DNA of 64,000 bases from Pandoraea terrae (lineage in GTDB: Bacteria; Pseudomonadota; Gammaproteobacteria; Burkholderiales; Burkholderiaceae): contig NZ_CABPRZ010000006.1 in NCBI RefSeq assembly GCF_902459695.1, forward strand, positions 217,305 through 281,304, read 5' to 3'. The notes beneath the pieces were generated by a model, which worked only from the letters and a program-made list of their open reading frames with translations, had not been told where the DNA came from and ran no database searches. The translations under genes were made by a program, and so were the position numbers. This document shows, piece by piece, positions 41,572 through 51,317 of this stretch (position 1 is its first letter; every line of letters starts with the position of its first letter).

Positions 41572-43131
41572 TCAAGCACTAACGTCGGAAGTGACGTCGG
41601 GCATCCCTGCCGAATCCACGTTCTCGGACAAGTCCTCTTGTTCCGCGGCGGCGGAAAGGGGAGCTGAAACGGGAGCTGAAACGGGAGCCGAAACGGGGGC
41701 CGACATACGGGGCACCCATTTTTCACCGATATTGGGCCGTTCGAACACGGCGATCGATTCGACGTGAGACGTGTGCGGGAACATATTGACGACCCCGGCG
41801 TGCGTCAGGCGGTAGCCGGCTTCATGAACGAGCAGACCGGCATCGCGCGCGAGCGTACCGGGGCCGCAGGAGACATAGACAATACGGCGCGGCAACCCGT
41901 CGTAGCCGGCCTGCGACAGTTCCGCCAGCGCCTTCGCGACGGCCAGTGCCCCTTCACGGGGCGGATCGATCAAATAGCGGTCGAAGTGGCCGAGCGCGCG
42001 AATATCCTCGGCCGAGACCTCGAACAGATTGCGGCAGGCAAATTCCGTTTTGCCAGCCAGACCGTTACGGCCGGCGTTGGCGAGCGCGCGCTCGGTAAGT
42101 GCCGTGCTGCCTTCGATCCCCACGACCCGGCCGGCCACGCGGGCCAGCGGCAGCGTGAAATTGCCGAGCCCGCAGAACAGGTCGAGCACCCGCTCGTCCG
42201 GTCGCGGCGCGAGAAGGCGCAACGCTCGGCTGACCAGCACGCGATTGATCTGATGATTGACCTGCGTAAAATCCGTCGGCTTGAACGGCATACGAATATC
42301 GTATTCCGGCAGCGTGTAATGGAGTTCCGGTTCGAGCGGATAGAACGGCACAGCGGTGTCCGGCCCTTTCGGCTGCACCCAGAACTGCACGCGATGCGTG
42401 TCGGCAAAGGCCCGCAGGATCGCCTCATCTTCCGGCGTTAGCGGCTCGAGGATTCGCAGCACCAGCGCCGTGACGTCGGCGCCGATGGCCAATTCGATTT
42501 GCGGAAGGCGTTCTTTGATTGACAGCGACTCCACGAGGCGGCGCAACGGCACGAGCATATCCGAGACGTGACGCGGCAGCACTTCACAGGAATCCATGTC
42601 GGCCACATAACTGCTTTTGCGCTCGTGGAACCCGATCAGCACTCCGCCCTTCTTGGCGACGTAACGTACCGTGAGGCGTGCGCGAAAGCGATAGCCCCAA
42701 TCCGGCCCTTGAATCGGGCGCAGCAGCGTTTCGGCCTTGACCTTTCCGAGGTGCCACAGATTGTCTTCAAGCACGCGCTGCTTGATGGCCAACTGGGCGC
42801 GCGGCTCCAGGTGTTGCATTGAGCAGCCGCCGCACTTGCCGAAATGCGGACATTTCGGATGGGCGCGCATGGCACTGGCACGCAGGACGCTGACCGTATC
42901 GGCCTGCTCGAATTTGGGTTTGCGGCGGTACGAGAGGAAAGTGACGCGCTCACCCGGCAGCGCGCCTTCGACGAAAATCACCTTGCCCGGCTTATACTCC
43001 GGCGTACCCGCTTCGCCCTCGGGCGGCAGGCGGCCGACGCCACGCGCTTCCATGTCGAGCGAGTCAATGTCGATGATGCCAAGCTCTGCGGGCTGGCGGC
43101 CGCGGTGTGCATGTCTTGTGGGGCGGGTCAC
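41572..43131 (-). CDS. rlmD: 23S rRNA (uracil-1939-C5)-methyltransferase RlmD
   Basis: RlmD (RumA) uses SAM to methylate U1939 of 23S rRNA. The likely GTG start at 43131 gives about 519 residues, longer than E. coli (433). A TRAM domain (about 20-85) is followed by the 4Fe-4S cysteines [14 protein letters not shown], the SAM motif [22 protein letters not shown] and the catalytic [12 protein letters not shown]. After the catalytic domain is a variable tail with four PVSA-type tetrapeptides encoded by 12-bp repeats (41659-41706). The upstream in-frame sequence is a low-complexity Ala/Gly repeat that is probably untranslated. Confidence 0.94.
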   Translation of the reverse strand: MTRPTRHAHRGRQPAELGIIDIDSLDMEARGVGRLPPEGEAGTPEYKPGKVIFVEGALPGERVTFLSYRRKPKFEQADTVSVLRASAMRAHPKCPHFGKCGGCSMQHLEPRAQLAIKQRVLEDNLWHLGKVKAETLLRPIQGPDWGYRFRARLTVRYVAKKGGVLIGFHERKSSYVADMDSCEVLPRHVSDMLVPLRRLVESLSIKERLPQIELAIGADVTALVLRILEPLTPEDEAILRAFADTHRVQFWVQPKGPDTAVPFYPLEPELHYTLPEYDIRMPFKPTDFTQVNHQINRVLVSRALRLLAPRPDERVLDLFCGLGNFTLPLARVAGRVVGIEGSTALTERALANAGRNGLAGKTEFACRNLFEVSAEDIRALGHFDRYLIDPPREGALAVAKALAELSQAGYDGLPRRIVYVSCGPGTLARDAGLLVHEAGYRLTHAGVVNMFPHTSHVESIAVFERPNIGEKWVPRMSAPVSAPVSAPVSAPLSAAAEQEDLSENVDSAGMPDVTSDVSA

Positions 43132-43797
43132 GGCGTCATTCTCAGTACAGCAAACCCGCCATTGTAGACGATTCGCTGGGTGTATTCCTCCTGAGGAGGA
43201 GGAATTGGGTGGGATGCCGGTTTGTCGGGCACCAGCGGCATCTCGATGTGATTCCCTTGCGCCCTCCCCGGCTCCCGGGGCCGCCAGCGGACCTTCAGCA
43301 CTGGCCCAAATTGCTGCGCTCGCGCCCTCTCCAGCGCCCGAGGCCGCCAACGGAGCTACTTTTGCTGCGCAAAACCAGCGCCATTGCCGTCGTCATGCAT
43401 CGAGGGGAGCACCCGTGAGGCGAGCCAGGCCGCCAGTGATTGCGATGCTGCCCCCGGGCCGATGAACGACTGGGTCTCACGACACTTTGGCTGTAGGGAC
43501 CGTCGCTGGGAGTGCCGCACTGGCGGCGGTTACGGAGGGCAAAGTGTCGCGTGGGGGAGTGTGAAGCGGGTCTTCGACGGACCGGGAATCAAAGGCACGG
43601 TAACGTCGGTGCCGTTTTATTGACCCTCCTGCAGCGGACGTGTGCTCCGGGAGCGGAAGGAGGGTCGATAAAGCGGCTGGCGCGAGCGTGGAAAGCGGGT
43701 CCAGCCTCAAACGAAGCGTCAACTGACCACGGTGGAAAGCGGGTCCAGAATCGAACAAACCGCCAGCCTACCCAACGGGGAATCAACCCCAAAAAAC
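43132..43797. repeat. Repeat-rich 666-bp gap between rlmD and the exonuclease gene
   Basis: No credible gene is seen. Visible structures: two imperfect copies of CGCCCTC[CT]CC.G..CCCG.GGCCGCCA.CGGA about 62 bases apart (43260 and 43322); an inverted repeat CGACACTTTG/CAAAGTGTCG (43480-43489 and 43540-43549); an inverted repeat TTTATTGACCCTCCT/AGGAGGGTCGATAAA (43616-43630 and 43658-43672, one mismatch); and direct copies of GTGGAAAGCGGGTCCAG near 43689 and 43733. Confidence 0.6.
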
Positions 43798-44580
43798 TCA
43801 CCCAAACGCCGCTAAATACTCCTTCCAATGCGGCGCAGCCTCATCGGCAAGCGAGCGTTTGACGAACTCGATTTCCTGCTCGTACTCCGCCATGCGCAGC
43901 CCGCCGCGCATCAACTGAAAACGGCAATAGACGAGATACGTATTCACGACATCCGTCTCGCAATAATTGCGAATCTCCGCCAAATTTCCTTGACGATAAG
44001 CTTCCCAAACCTTGCTGCCGTCCATGCCGAGCTTTCCCGGAAAACCGCAGAGCTTGGCGAGGTCGTCGAGCGGCGCGTTGGCGCGCGCCTGATACATCGC
44101 CAGCAGGTCCATCAGGTCCAGATGACGGCTATGGTAACGGCTGATGTAGTTATTCCATTTGAACTCGCGATCGTCCTCGCCCATGTCCCAATAGCGCGGG
44201 GCTTGCACCCCGTGGATCAGTCCGCGGTAGTGGAGCACCGGCAGATCGAAACCGCCGCCGTTCCAGGATACCAATTGCGGCGCGTATTTCTCGATCGTGC
44301 GGTAGAACGCGCTCACAAGCGCGCCTTCGCCGTCCTCGAGCGTCCCAATCGATTTTACGCGCAAACCATCACGATCGCGGAACACGCAGGATATCGCTGC
44401 GACCCGATGCAGATGCAGCGGCAAGAAGTCGTGACCGACCTTTTCGCGGCGCGCCGCAAACGCCGCTTCAGCGACTGCGTCGTCGGACAACCCTGCCAAT
44501 GCGGGATCGAGCCGACGCAAACCGTCGACGTCCGGAATCGTCTCAATATCAAATACCAGGACAGGTGTGGGCAAGGGCAT
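43798..44580 (-). CDS. PolB-like 3'-5' exonuclease
   Basis: The 260-residue protein is a DEDD-superfamily nuclease related to the proofreading domain of DNA polymerase B. It shows ExoI (VFDIETIP, catalytic Asp/Glu), ExoII (LVSWNGGGFDLPVL, Asp) and ExoIII (NYCETDVVNTYLVY, Asp), with DLMDLLAMY between. It lacks a polymerase domain. Its ATG overlaps the rpoS TGA (TGATG), so translation is coupled to RpoS; this places it in the stationary-phase/stress operon. Whether it acts on DNA or RNA is unknown. Confidence 0.9.
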   Translation of the reverse strand: MPLPTPVLVFDIETIPDVDGLRRLDPALAGLSDDAVAEAAFAARREKVGHDFLPLHLHRVAAISCVFRDRDGLRVKSIGTLEDGEGALVSAFYRTIEKYAPQLVSWNGGGFDLPVLHYRGLIHGVQAPRYWDMGEDDREFKWNNYISRYHSRHLDLMDLLAMYQARANAPLDDLAKLCGFPGKLGMDGSKVWEAYRQGNLAEIRNYCETDVVNTYLVYCRFQLMRGGLRMAEYEQEIEFVKRSLADEAAPHWKEYLAAFG

Positions 44581-45662
44581 CACAAGACGGCGTCCTTACG
44601 AACCCCGTTCGAAGCAAAATAACGTTTGAGTTTGACCAGCGCTTCCTGCTGGATCTGCCGCACACGTTCGCGCGTCAGCCCCATCTCGTCCGCCAGTTCT
44701 TCCAGTGTAGCCGGTTCGACCCGGTTCAAGCCGAAGCGGCGCTCGATCACATAGCGGTGCTTCTGCGACAGCCGGGACAGCCACAACCGCATCAGATCTT
44801 CCAGCTCGCGGTGCTGCACCTCCTGCTCCGGCGCCTCGCTGTGGTCATCCGACAGCAGATCGAGCAAACTGCTGCCCGGGTCGATTTCGAGCGGTGCGTC
44901 GAGCGATGCCACATGCTCGTTGAGCGCCAAAATATCGGTAATTTCCTCAGCCGTCTTGCCTGTCAGGTCCGCGATATCCTCGATGCTCGCATCACGATGC
45001 TCGCCACCGTCCGCATGCGCCGCACTCTTTTCAAGATGGCGCTTCGCGCGCAACACCTGATTCAGCTCGCGGATCACATGCACCGGCAAACGCACCGTTC
45101 GCGCCTGATTCATGATCGCCCGCTCGATGCTCTGGCGAATCCACCATGTCGCGTACGTCGAAAAACGGAAACCGCGGCCCGGATCGAACTTCTCGATCGC
45201 ATGCATCAAACCGAGGTTGCCCTCCTCGATCAAATCGAGCAAAGGCACCCCGCGATTCAAATACCCCTTCGCAATACTGACAACGAGCCGCAAATTGCGC
45301 TCGATCATCACCTGCCGCGCCGGGAACTCGCCCGCCTGCGCGCGTGTCGCGTAGTCGAGCTCCTCCGCGGGCGACAGTAATGGCTTGATGCTGATGCGAT
45401 TGAGATAGTGCTGGACGGTATCGGCCGTCAGCTCGGCCTGCAGCACCGTGCCGAAGTCCTCCGGCTCGGCCACCGGCCTCGCTGCACGGCGCCCCTCGGC
45501 CGATGACGATTCGGACGACTCCTCTTCATCGCCCTCCTCCTCCGCCTCACGCTCTTCAGCGAAAGCGTCGTCCACAGCTTCGTCCTGCCCCTCGTTCCGA
45601 TCCTCGGAACCCGGGGTAGCGAGGCCTTCCTCTTGCGAAGTACGACGCTTTCTCTTGAGCAT
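44580..45662 (-). CDS. rpoS: RNA polymerase sigma factor RpoS
   Basis: RpoS directs stationary-phase and general stress transcription. The 360-residue protein has an acidic, low-complexity N-terminus (about 1-60), region 1.2 ([21 protein letters not shown]), region 2 ([52 protein letters not shown], split here for brevity) and region 4.2 ([20 protein letters not shown]). The acidic extension makes it about 30 residues longer than E. coli RpoS (330). It follows nlpD by 15 bases, the usual nlpD-rpoS arrangement in which part of the rpoS promoter lies inside nlpD. Confidence 0.97.
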   Translation of the reverse strand: MLKRKRRTSQEEGLATPGSEDRNEGQDEAVDDAFAEEREAEEEGDEEESSESSSAEGRRAARPVAEPEDFGTVLQAELTADTVQHYLNRISIKPLLSPAEELDYATRAQAGEFPARQVMIERNLRLVVSIAKGYLNRGVPLLDLIEEGNLGLMHAIEKFDPGRGFRFSTYATWWIRQSIERAIMNQARTVRLPVHVIRELNQVLRAKRHLEKSAAHADGGEHRDASIEDIADLTGKTAEEITDILALNEHVASLDAPLEIDPGSSLLDLLSDDHSEAPEQEVQHRELEDLMRLWLSRLSQKHRYVIERRFGLNRVEPATLEELADEMGLTRERVRQIQQEALVKLKRYFASNGVRKDAVL

Positions 45663-45677
45663 TCGACCCTGCCTTGG

Positions 45678-46517
45678 TTATTGAGGCGGCAAATACTTCA
45701 TCGGATCCACAGGCTTGCCATCGCGGCGCACCTCGAAATGCAACATTACGCGGCTCGCGTCGGAATCCCCCATTTCGGCGATCTTCTGCCCTCGGGTTAC
45801 GCTGTCGCCTTCCTTCACCAACAGTGTGCGATTGTGCGCATACGCCGTCAAGAAGGTGCCATCGTGCTTGATGATCACCAGATTGCCGTAGCCACGCAGG
45901 CCCGCGCCCGAGTACACCACTTTGCCCGCGCCGGCTGCCACCACTGGATCACCCGCGCTGCCGGAAATGTTCAGCCCCTTGTTGGTGCTGTCATTGAATG
46001 TGCCCACCACGCTGCCGCGCGCCGGCCAGCCAAGGGATAATGCCCCGCCGCTCGCCGCGGGCGCCGATGCTGCCGGGTTCGCCTGCGCCGGTGCGGCCGC
46101 GGGGTTGTTCGCCGTAGCCCCGTTCGCGCCGCTCGCCGCAGCGCCTGCGACCGGCGCAGCCTGGGGCAATGGGGTCGCCGTGTCACCCGCCGGCGGCTTC
46201 ACGCGCAGCACCTGACCCACTTCGATCTGGTCCGGGTTCGCGATATTGTTCCAGCGTGCGATGTCACGGTAATTCTGCCCGTTTTCCAACGCAATCCGAT
46301 ATAGGCGATCGCCCGGCTTGACACGATAGAAGCCCGGCGGCACCGGGGTATCGTCAACGACCGGCGCAGCGCCAACCACACTGCCCGACACACTCGTGCC
46401 CGGCGTCATGGTCCGGTCGACCACGGGCGCGCCCACCTGGCGCGATGCGCATGCAGCCAGCATGCTCAACAACAACACACTGGCGACGCGCTGATGAAGT
46501 CCCGCTCGCAAATTCAC
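45678..46517 (-). CDS. nlpD: LysM/M23-domain lipoprotein NlpD
   Basis: NlpD activates periplasmic amidases during cell separation. The 279-residue protein has a lipoprotein signal ending LAA-C (Cys23), a LysM domain (about 60-110; YRVKPGDRLYRIALENGQNYRDIA), an Ala/Pro linker and a C-terminal M23-fold domain (about 165-275; GLRGYGNLVIIKHDGTFLTAYAHN). The zinc-binding residues of true M23 peptidases are incomplete, as in other NlpD proteins, so it is likely an activator rather than an enzyme. It is in the surE-pcm-nlpD-rpoS order. Confidence 0.94.
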   Translation of the reverse strand: MNLRAGLHQRVASVLLLSMLAACASRQVGAPVVDRTMTPGTSVSGSVVGAAPVVDDTPVPPGFYRVKPGDRLYRIALENGQNYRDIARWNNIANPDQIEVGQVLRVKPPAGDTATPLPQAAPVAGAAASGANGATANNPAAAPAQANPAASAPAASGGALSLGWPARGSVVGTFNDSTNKGLNISGSAGDPVVAAGAGKVVYSGAGLRGYGNLVIIKHDGTFLTAYAHNRTLLVKEGDSVTRGQKIAEMGDSDASRVMLHFEVRRDGKPVDPMKYLPPQ

Positions 46518-46548
46518 TCAATTCCTCCGCAGAATGTAGCTGTCGGGC

Positions 46549-47715
46549 TCAAATAATGCCCGATTTTAAAGGTACGAATAAGACCCTATCAAGGCGCGTC
46601 TCCCGCCATTGGCGCGGGCCCGTACGCTCGATCAAGGTCAAATACTGTTGTTCGCCGCCGACCGGCGCGACAAGACGCGCGCCGACCGCCAATTGCTCCA
46701 GCAGCGCCTGCGGAACTTCAAGGCCAGCCGCAGCAATGATGATGCCGTCGAACGGTGCGACGCTCGGCAACCCGAGTCGGCCGTCGCCGTAGTGCAAACG
46801 GATATTGGGCACGCGTAACGGCCGTAGGTTCGCTTTGGCGCGCTCATGCAATGGCCGGATGCGCTCGATCGAGTACACCTCGCGCGCCAGCAGGCTCAGC
46901 ACGGCCGCCTGATAGCCGCAGCCCGTGCCGATTTCCAGCACCTTGTCCAAGGTGGGCCGGCCCGCGAGCATCAGCTCGATCATCCACCCCACCACCGAAG
47001 GCTTCGAAATCGTTTGCCCGTGGCCGATCGGCAGCGCCGCATCCTCATACGCCTGATTGGCCAACGCCGCATCGACGAACCCGTGACGCGGCACCGTCGC
47101 TATCGCGTCGAGCACGCCGCGGTGTTTGACGCCGAACGCCTCGACACGCTCCGCCAAACGCAAACGCACCCGCTCGGAAGTGAGGCCGACGCCGTCGGAC
47201 TGGGTCGCGGCGCGGGCAACGGTTTTCTGCATGCCACCGCCCGGCGAAACGGATTTCGCCGCCGGCTTCGCGGCAGGTTTCGGCACCGGCTGCGCATGCG
47301 GCGCGGCGGCCGGTCGGGCAGCGCCCGTCTTCGCGCCCGCTGCGTGGGTACCACCGTGATGCCGCCCACCGCCCGGTTGCGGTCGTGCGGAAGCGCCTGA
47401 CAGCGACGTCGCCGAGGCGCGCAGTGCATGCGCCGGCTTGCCGGCAGCCGCAGCGCTCGCGGCGCCTGATGCAGCCTTCGTCGCGGCATGGCTTGTGGTT
47501 TGCCTTGTCATATTCGTGCCCGGCTTGCTTGCCGTTTTCGCCGCCGGCGGTGTCGCGGGCTTGCCCGAGGCCGGCGTTGCCGGCCGCGTCATCGAAGCCG
47601 GTGGCGCACCCGCCGGGGAAACGCGCGCGGCCTTGTCCAGTGCGGTCGATTTGCGTTGGCGGCGCGCCATCACATCAGCGAGCGGAAGTGGGAAACGCTT
47701 CGGTGGTGTCGTCAT
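46549..47715 (-). CDS. pcm: Protein-L-isoaspartate O-methyltransferase with long N-terminal extension
   Basis: Pcm repairs isoaspartyl residues using SAM. The C-terminal ~210 residues form the usual enzyme, with [28 protein letters not shown] and the SAM motif [15 protein letters not shown]. The ATG at 47715 overlaps the surE stop by four bases (ATGA) and yields about 388 residues. The first ~180 are Ala/Pro/Lys-rich, basic and low in complexity, absent from the E. coli enzyme (208). The extension is probably disordered; it might bind nucleic acid or anionic surfaces. A short start nearer the enzyme domain cannot be excluded. Confidence 0.92.
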   Translation of the reverse strand: MTTPPKRFPLPLADVMARRQRKSTALDKAARVSPAGAPPASMTRPATPASGKPATPPAAKTASKPGTNMTRQTTSHAATKAASGAASAAAAGKPAHALRASATSLSGASARPQPGGGRHHGGTHAAGAKTGAARPAAAPHAQPVPKPAAKPAAKSVSPGGGMQKTVARAATQSDGVGLTSERVRLRLAERVEAFGVKHRGVLDAIATVPRHGFVDAALANQAYEDAALPIGHGQTISKPSVVGWMIELMLAGRPTLDKVLEIGTGCGYQAAVLSLLAREVYSIERIRPLHERAKANLRPLRVPNIRLHYGDGRLGLPSVAPFDGIIIAAAGLEVPQALLEQLAVGARLVAPVGGEQQYLTLIERTGPRQWRETRLDRVLFVPLKSGII

Positions 47716-48473
47716 CGTCCAGTGACCCCTGCGCTGGCGAGCCAATCATGCACGACGTCCAGTCGCGCGGTGTGCGTCAGATCCAGCTGCAAGGGAGTCA
47801 CCGAGACGTAATCGTGTGCCACGGCATGGAAATCGGTGCCTTCGCTGCTGTCACGCGCGTCGCCGGCGGGGCCGATCCAGTAAATCGGTTCGCCGCGCGG
47901 ATTCTCCTGTCGGATCACCGGTTGCGACGGATGCCGCTTGCCCAGCCTTGTGGCCAGCGCACCCTTGATCTGGGCATACGGCAGATTGGGAATATTGACG
48001 TTCAACAGGAACGGCGCGCCAATCGGACGCTCCATATACCGTTCGACAATCTCGCGCGCCACACGTGCGGCGGCGTCGAGATGATCCCACCCCTTGTTCA
48101 CCTGGGAAAAAGCAAACGACGGGATGCCGAACAGGAAGCCTTCGGTGGCGGCGGCCACGGTGCCCGAATAGAGGGTGTCTTCCCCCATGTTCTGCCCGTT
48201 GTTGATGCCCGACACGACGATGTCGGGGCGCTCGTCAATCAGCCCGGTCAGGGCAATATGCACGCAGTCGGTCGGCGTGCCATTGATGAAACGGAACCCG
48301 TTGGCGGCGGAAAATACCGACAGCGGCCGTTGCAGGGTCAGGGAGTTCGAGGCGCCGCTACAGTTCTGTTCGGGCGCCACCACGGTAATGTCGCCAAGCG
48401 GTGACAGCGCCTCGTAAAGCGCAGCCAGGCCCGGCGCCTGATACCCATCGTCGTTGCTGAGCAGGATTCGCAT
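47712..48473 (-). CDS. surE: 5'/3'-nucleotidase SurE
   Basis: SurE is a metal-dependent nucleoside monophosphate phosphatase of stationary phase. The 253-residue protein begins [16 protein letters not shown] (metal ligands Asp8-Asp9) and contains [23 protein letters not shown] with the third ligands. Length equals the family (about 250). It is the first gene of surE-pcm-nlpD-rpoS-exonuclease, and overlaps pcm by four bases. Confidence 0.97.
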   Translation of the reverse strand: MRILLSNDDGYQAPGLAALYEALSPLGDITVVAPEQNCSGASNSLTLQRPLSVFSAANGFRFINGTPTDCVHIALTGLIDERPDIVVSGINNGQNMGEDTLYSGTVAAATEGFLFGIPSFAFSQVNKGWDHLDAAARVAREIVERYMERPIGAPFLLNVNIPNLPYAQIKGALATRLGKRHPSQPVIRQENPRGEPIYWIGPAGDARDSSEGTDFHAVAHDYVSVTPLQLDLTHTARLDVVHDWLASAGVTGR

Positions 48474-48509
48474 AATGGGAATTGTAACCGAGGAAAGCCA
48501 CGGCGATAT

Positions 48510-48545
48510 GTCACAAATGCGGTCACAAATGCGGTCACAATTGCG
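48510..48545. repeat. Three tandem 12-bp repeats upstream of surE
   Basis: GTCACAAATGCG occurs at 48510-48521 and 48522-48533, and GTCACAATTGCG at 48534-48545. They lie in the 108-base gap between the surE start and the end of the ABC permease gene, 37-72 bases upstream of the surE start codon. Confidence 0.85.
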
Positions 48546-48581
48546 GCCGTGCCCGAGGCCAGCCGGCCGCCGTCCCTTGTC

Positions 48582-49400
48582 CTACATTTTCTCGGTCTCC
48601 CCGGCCTGCGGCTGCCATACCATCAGGCGTCTTTCGGCCAGGCCGACCAGCGAATCGAGTGCGAGCGCGAACGCGGTGAGCACCAGCACCCCGGCCAGCA
48701 CGGTGTTGATGTCGAAGGTCCCTTCCGCCTGAAGGATCAGATAGCCGACGCCGCGTGACGACCCCAGGTATTCGCCAACCACCGCGCCCACGAACGCCAG
48801 TCCCACCGAGTTGTGCAGGCTCGAAAACACCCAGCTCGTGGCGCTTGGCAGATACACGCGGCGCAGCAGCTGGCGCTGATTGGCACCCAGCATGCGCGCG
48901 TTGGCCAACACCACCGGACTCACTTCCTTCACGCCCTGGTAGACGTTGAAAAATACGATGAAGAAAACGAGCGTGACGCCCAGCGCCACCTTCGACCAGA
49001 TGCCGAGCCCGAACCAGACCCCGAAGATCGGCGCCAGAATCACGCGCGGCATTGAGTTCGCGGCCTTGATGTACGGATCGAGCAACGCGCCGGCCGTCGG
49101 CGACAGCGCCAGCCACAGACCCACTGCCAACCCGAACACGGTGCCGATGACGAACGCCAGCGCCGTCTCGAGCAGGGTCACGCCGAGATGCAGGTAAATT
49201 TCGCCGCCCGCGAACCACGTCCAGATCTGCATCAGCACGCGCTGCGGCTCGCCGAAGAAGAAGGCGGCCTTGTCCGGACTGTCGAAATAGAAGGCGGGCA
49301 ACAAGGTCGGGCTGGTCAGCGCATACCAGACGAGAAAACACGCAAGCAGCAGCAGCCATTGCCACAACCGCAGGTAACGGGACAACGAACGATTTCGCAT
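48582..49400 (-). CDS. ABC transporter permease (SsuC/TauC type)
   Basis: From the ATG at 49400 the protein has 272 residues and six membrane helices of the nitrate/sulfonate/taurine permease group. The EAA loop is read as EVSPVVLANARMLGANQRQLLRRV. The end is WQPQAGETEKM. It is the membrane channel for the ATPase and binding-protein genes that precede it in the transcript. The gap to the ATPase gene is 35 bases. Substrate is not determined by the permease. Confidence 0.92.
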   Translation of the reverse strand: MRNRSLSRYLRLWQWLLLLACFLVWYALTSPTLLPAFYFDSPDKAAFFFGEPQRVLMQIWTWFAGGEIYLHLGVTLLETALAFVIGTVFGLAVGLWLALSPTAGALLDPYIKAANSMPRVILAPIFGVWFGLGIWSKVALGVTLVFFIVFFNVYQGVKEVSPVVLANARMLGANQRQLLRRVYLPSATSWVFSSLHNSVGLAFVGAVVGEYLGSSRGVGYLILQAEGTFDINTVLAGVLVLTAFALALDSLVGLAERRLMVWQPQAGETEKM

Positions 49401-49435
49401 GACGTACGGATCTCGACTCGAGTGGAAAATGCCGC

Positions 49436-50248
49436 TTAAACCGCTTTCAATTGCTGGGCGTAGCCCTTCAGGACTTCCTCGCGCAGCACGTCCCATATCT
49501 GGGCATGCAGCTCGGTGAATCGCGGATGCGACCGAATTTCCGCAACGTCTCTCGGGCGCGGCAAGTCAATTCGGAATTCACCTATCGGACGTGTCCCCGG
49601 CCCTGCCGACAACACGATCACGCGATCGGACAGTGCGATGGCTTCGTCGAGATCGTGCGTGATGAAAAGCACGGCCTTGCGCTTCGCGGCCCACAGGTCG
49701 AGCAGCTCATTCTCCATCAACTGACGCGTCTGGATGTCGAGCGCTGAGAACGGCTCGTCCATCAACACGATGTCGGGATCGAGAATCAGCGTCTGCGCCA
49801 TGGCGACGCGTTTGCGCATGCCACCCGACAACTGATGCGGATAACGGTCCTCGAAACCGCCGAGCCCCACCCGTTTGAGCCATTCCTGCCCGCGCATGCG
49901 CGCCTCGTCCTTCATCACGCCGCGGAACTCGAGACCGGCGGTAACGTTGTCGATGGCATTGCGCCACGGCATCAGCGCTTCAGCCTGGAACATGTAGCCC
50001 GCGCGGCTGTTGATGCCGGAAAGCGGCTCGCCGAAGACCTTGACGTCGCCGGACGACGGCGACAACAAGCCGGCGGCCACATTGAGCAAAGTCGACTTGC
50101 CGCACCCGGTCGGCCCCACGACGGATACGAACTCGCCGGCCGCGATGGTCAGCGACGTGTCGGCGACGGCCGTATAACGCTGGGTGCGGTCGTCACGCGC
50201 GACAAAGGTGCAGGTAATGCGGTCGAAACTGAGGGCAGGTAGGCTCAT
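49436..50248 (-). CDS. ABC transporter ATP-binding protein (SsuB/TauB type)
   Basis: The 270-residue ATPase shows Walker A GPTGCGKST, Q-loop AGYMFQAEALMPWRNAIDNV, signature LSGGMRKRVAMAQ, Walker B DIVLMDEPFSALD and switch His in FITHDLDEA. It couples ATP hydrolysis to uptake by the neighbouring permease. Members of this subgroup serve sulfonates, nitrate, taurine, pyrimidine precursors and aromatic acids. It lies 25 bases after the binding-protein gene. Confidence 0.94.
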   Translation of the reverse strand: MSLPALSFDRITCTFVARDDRTQRYTAVADTSLTIAAGEFVSVVGPTGCGKSTLLNVAAGLLSPSSGDVKVFGEPLSGINSRAGYMFQAEALMPWRNAIDNVTAGLEFRGVMKDEARMRGQEWLKRVGLGGFEDRYPHQLSGGMRKRVAMAQTLILDPDIVLMDEPFSALDIQTRQLMENELLDLWAAKRKAVLFITHDLDEAIALSDRVIVLSAGPGTRPIGEFRIDLPRPRDVAEIRSHPRFTELHAQIWDVLREEVLKGYAQQLKAV

Positions 50249-50273
50249 GGGTCGGTGGGTGACTTCCGGCGCG

Positions 50274-51305
50274 TTACTTGTACTTCGCGTCCGCTTTCTT
50301 CGCGAACTCGTTCGTAAAGGTCTTCGACAGGTCGATCTGCTTGCCGCGTACCGTTTCGTCGAAGGCCTGCAGCGTGCGCAATGCCGTGGCGGGTCCGTCG
50401 GCCGGAATCAGGCCGTCCGGCGAGATGGCTTCTTTCACGCGGCTCCAGGCATCGAGATACAAGGCGCGGTCGCCCAGCAAATACGACTCGGGCACCGTCT
50501 TGATGAGCTCCGACGGCCCCGCGGTCTGCAGCCAGCGCAGCGCATGCACCATCGCGTTGGCCAGCGCTTGCGTCGTATTCGGATTCTTCTGAATGAAACT
50601 GTCCGTCGAGTACAGGCAACCGGCCGGCATATTGCCGCCGAACACGGCTTGCGTCTCCTTGAGGGTGCGCGTATCGGAAACGATGCGCACTTCCTTGTCG
50701 CGCTCCAGCATCGTGATGACGGGGTCCAGATTCACCATTGCGTCGATGTTGCCCGACCGCAGCGCCGCCAATGCGCCGGACGAGGCGCCCACGCCCACGA
50801 ATGCAACCTCGTTGGGCTTGATGCCGGCCTTGGCCAGCACGAAATTGGCCATGATGTTGGTCGACGAACCCGGCGCGGTCACGCCGATCTTCTTGCCCTT
50901 CAGGTCGGCGAGCGACTTGTAGTTCGGCATCGTCTTGTTGGAGACGGCGAACACAATCTGAGGGGCGCGGCCCTGCAGAACGAAAGCGCGGATGTACTGG
51001 TTCTTGGCCTGCAGCGCGATGGTGTGTTCATAGGCGCCTGACACGACGTCGGCACTGCCCCCGAGCAATGCCTGCAACGCCTTGGAGCCGCCGGCAAAGT
51101 CGGAGATTTCGACCTCGAGGCCCTCCTGCTTGAAGTAGCCCAGGCGCTCGGCGATGGTCAGCGGGAGGTAATAGAAGAGATTCTTGCCGCCGACGGCGAT
51201 CGCAATCTTCGTCTTTTCCAGCTTGGCCTGGGCATGCAGCGGACGCACGCCTGCGCCGATCAAGCCCGTTGCGGCCAGGGCCGACATGAATTGCCGTCTT
51301 TGCAT
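50274..51305 (-). CDS. ABC transporter substrate-binding protein (NMT1/SsuA-like)
   Basis: The 343-residue exported protein starts MQRRQFMSALAATGLIGAG, a twin-arginine-like signal. Its mature part has the NMT1/SsuA fold: YYLPLTIAERLGYFKQEGLEV, GGSADVVSGAY, DLKGKKIGVTAPGSSTNIM and GNIDAMVNLDP. It would capture the ligand in the periplasm for the adjacent permease/ATPase. The family binds sulfonates, aromatic or thiamine-like precursors; the ligand is unknown. It lies 12 bases after the CoA-transferase gene, hinting at a carboxylate that is activated with CoA. Confidence 0.92.
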   Translation of the reverse strand: MQRRQFMSALAATGLIGAGVRPLHAQAKLEKTKIAIAVGGKNLFYYLPLTIAERLGYFKQEGLEVEISDFAGGSKALQALLGGSADVVSGAYEHTIALQAKNQYIRAFVLQGRAPQIVFAVSNKTMPNYKSLADLKGKKIGVTAPGSSTNIMANFVLAKAGIKPNEVAFVGVGASSGALAALRSGNIDAMVNLDPVITMLERDKEVRIVSDTRTLKETQAVFGGNMPAGCLYSTDSFIQKNPNTTQALANAMVHALRWLQTAGPSELIKTVPESYLLGDRALYLDAWSRVKEAISPDGLIPADGPATALRTLQAFDETVRGKQIDLSKTFTNEFAKKADAKYK

Positions 51306-51317
51306 CGATTGTCTCCG

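Noticed and set aside
48474..48581. Tandem 12-bp repeats as a replication origin (iterons)
   Set aside because: Only three copies, no replication gene nearby and a chromosomal housekeeping context.
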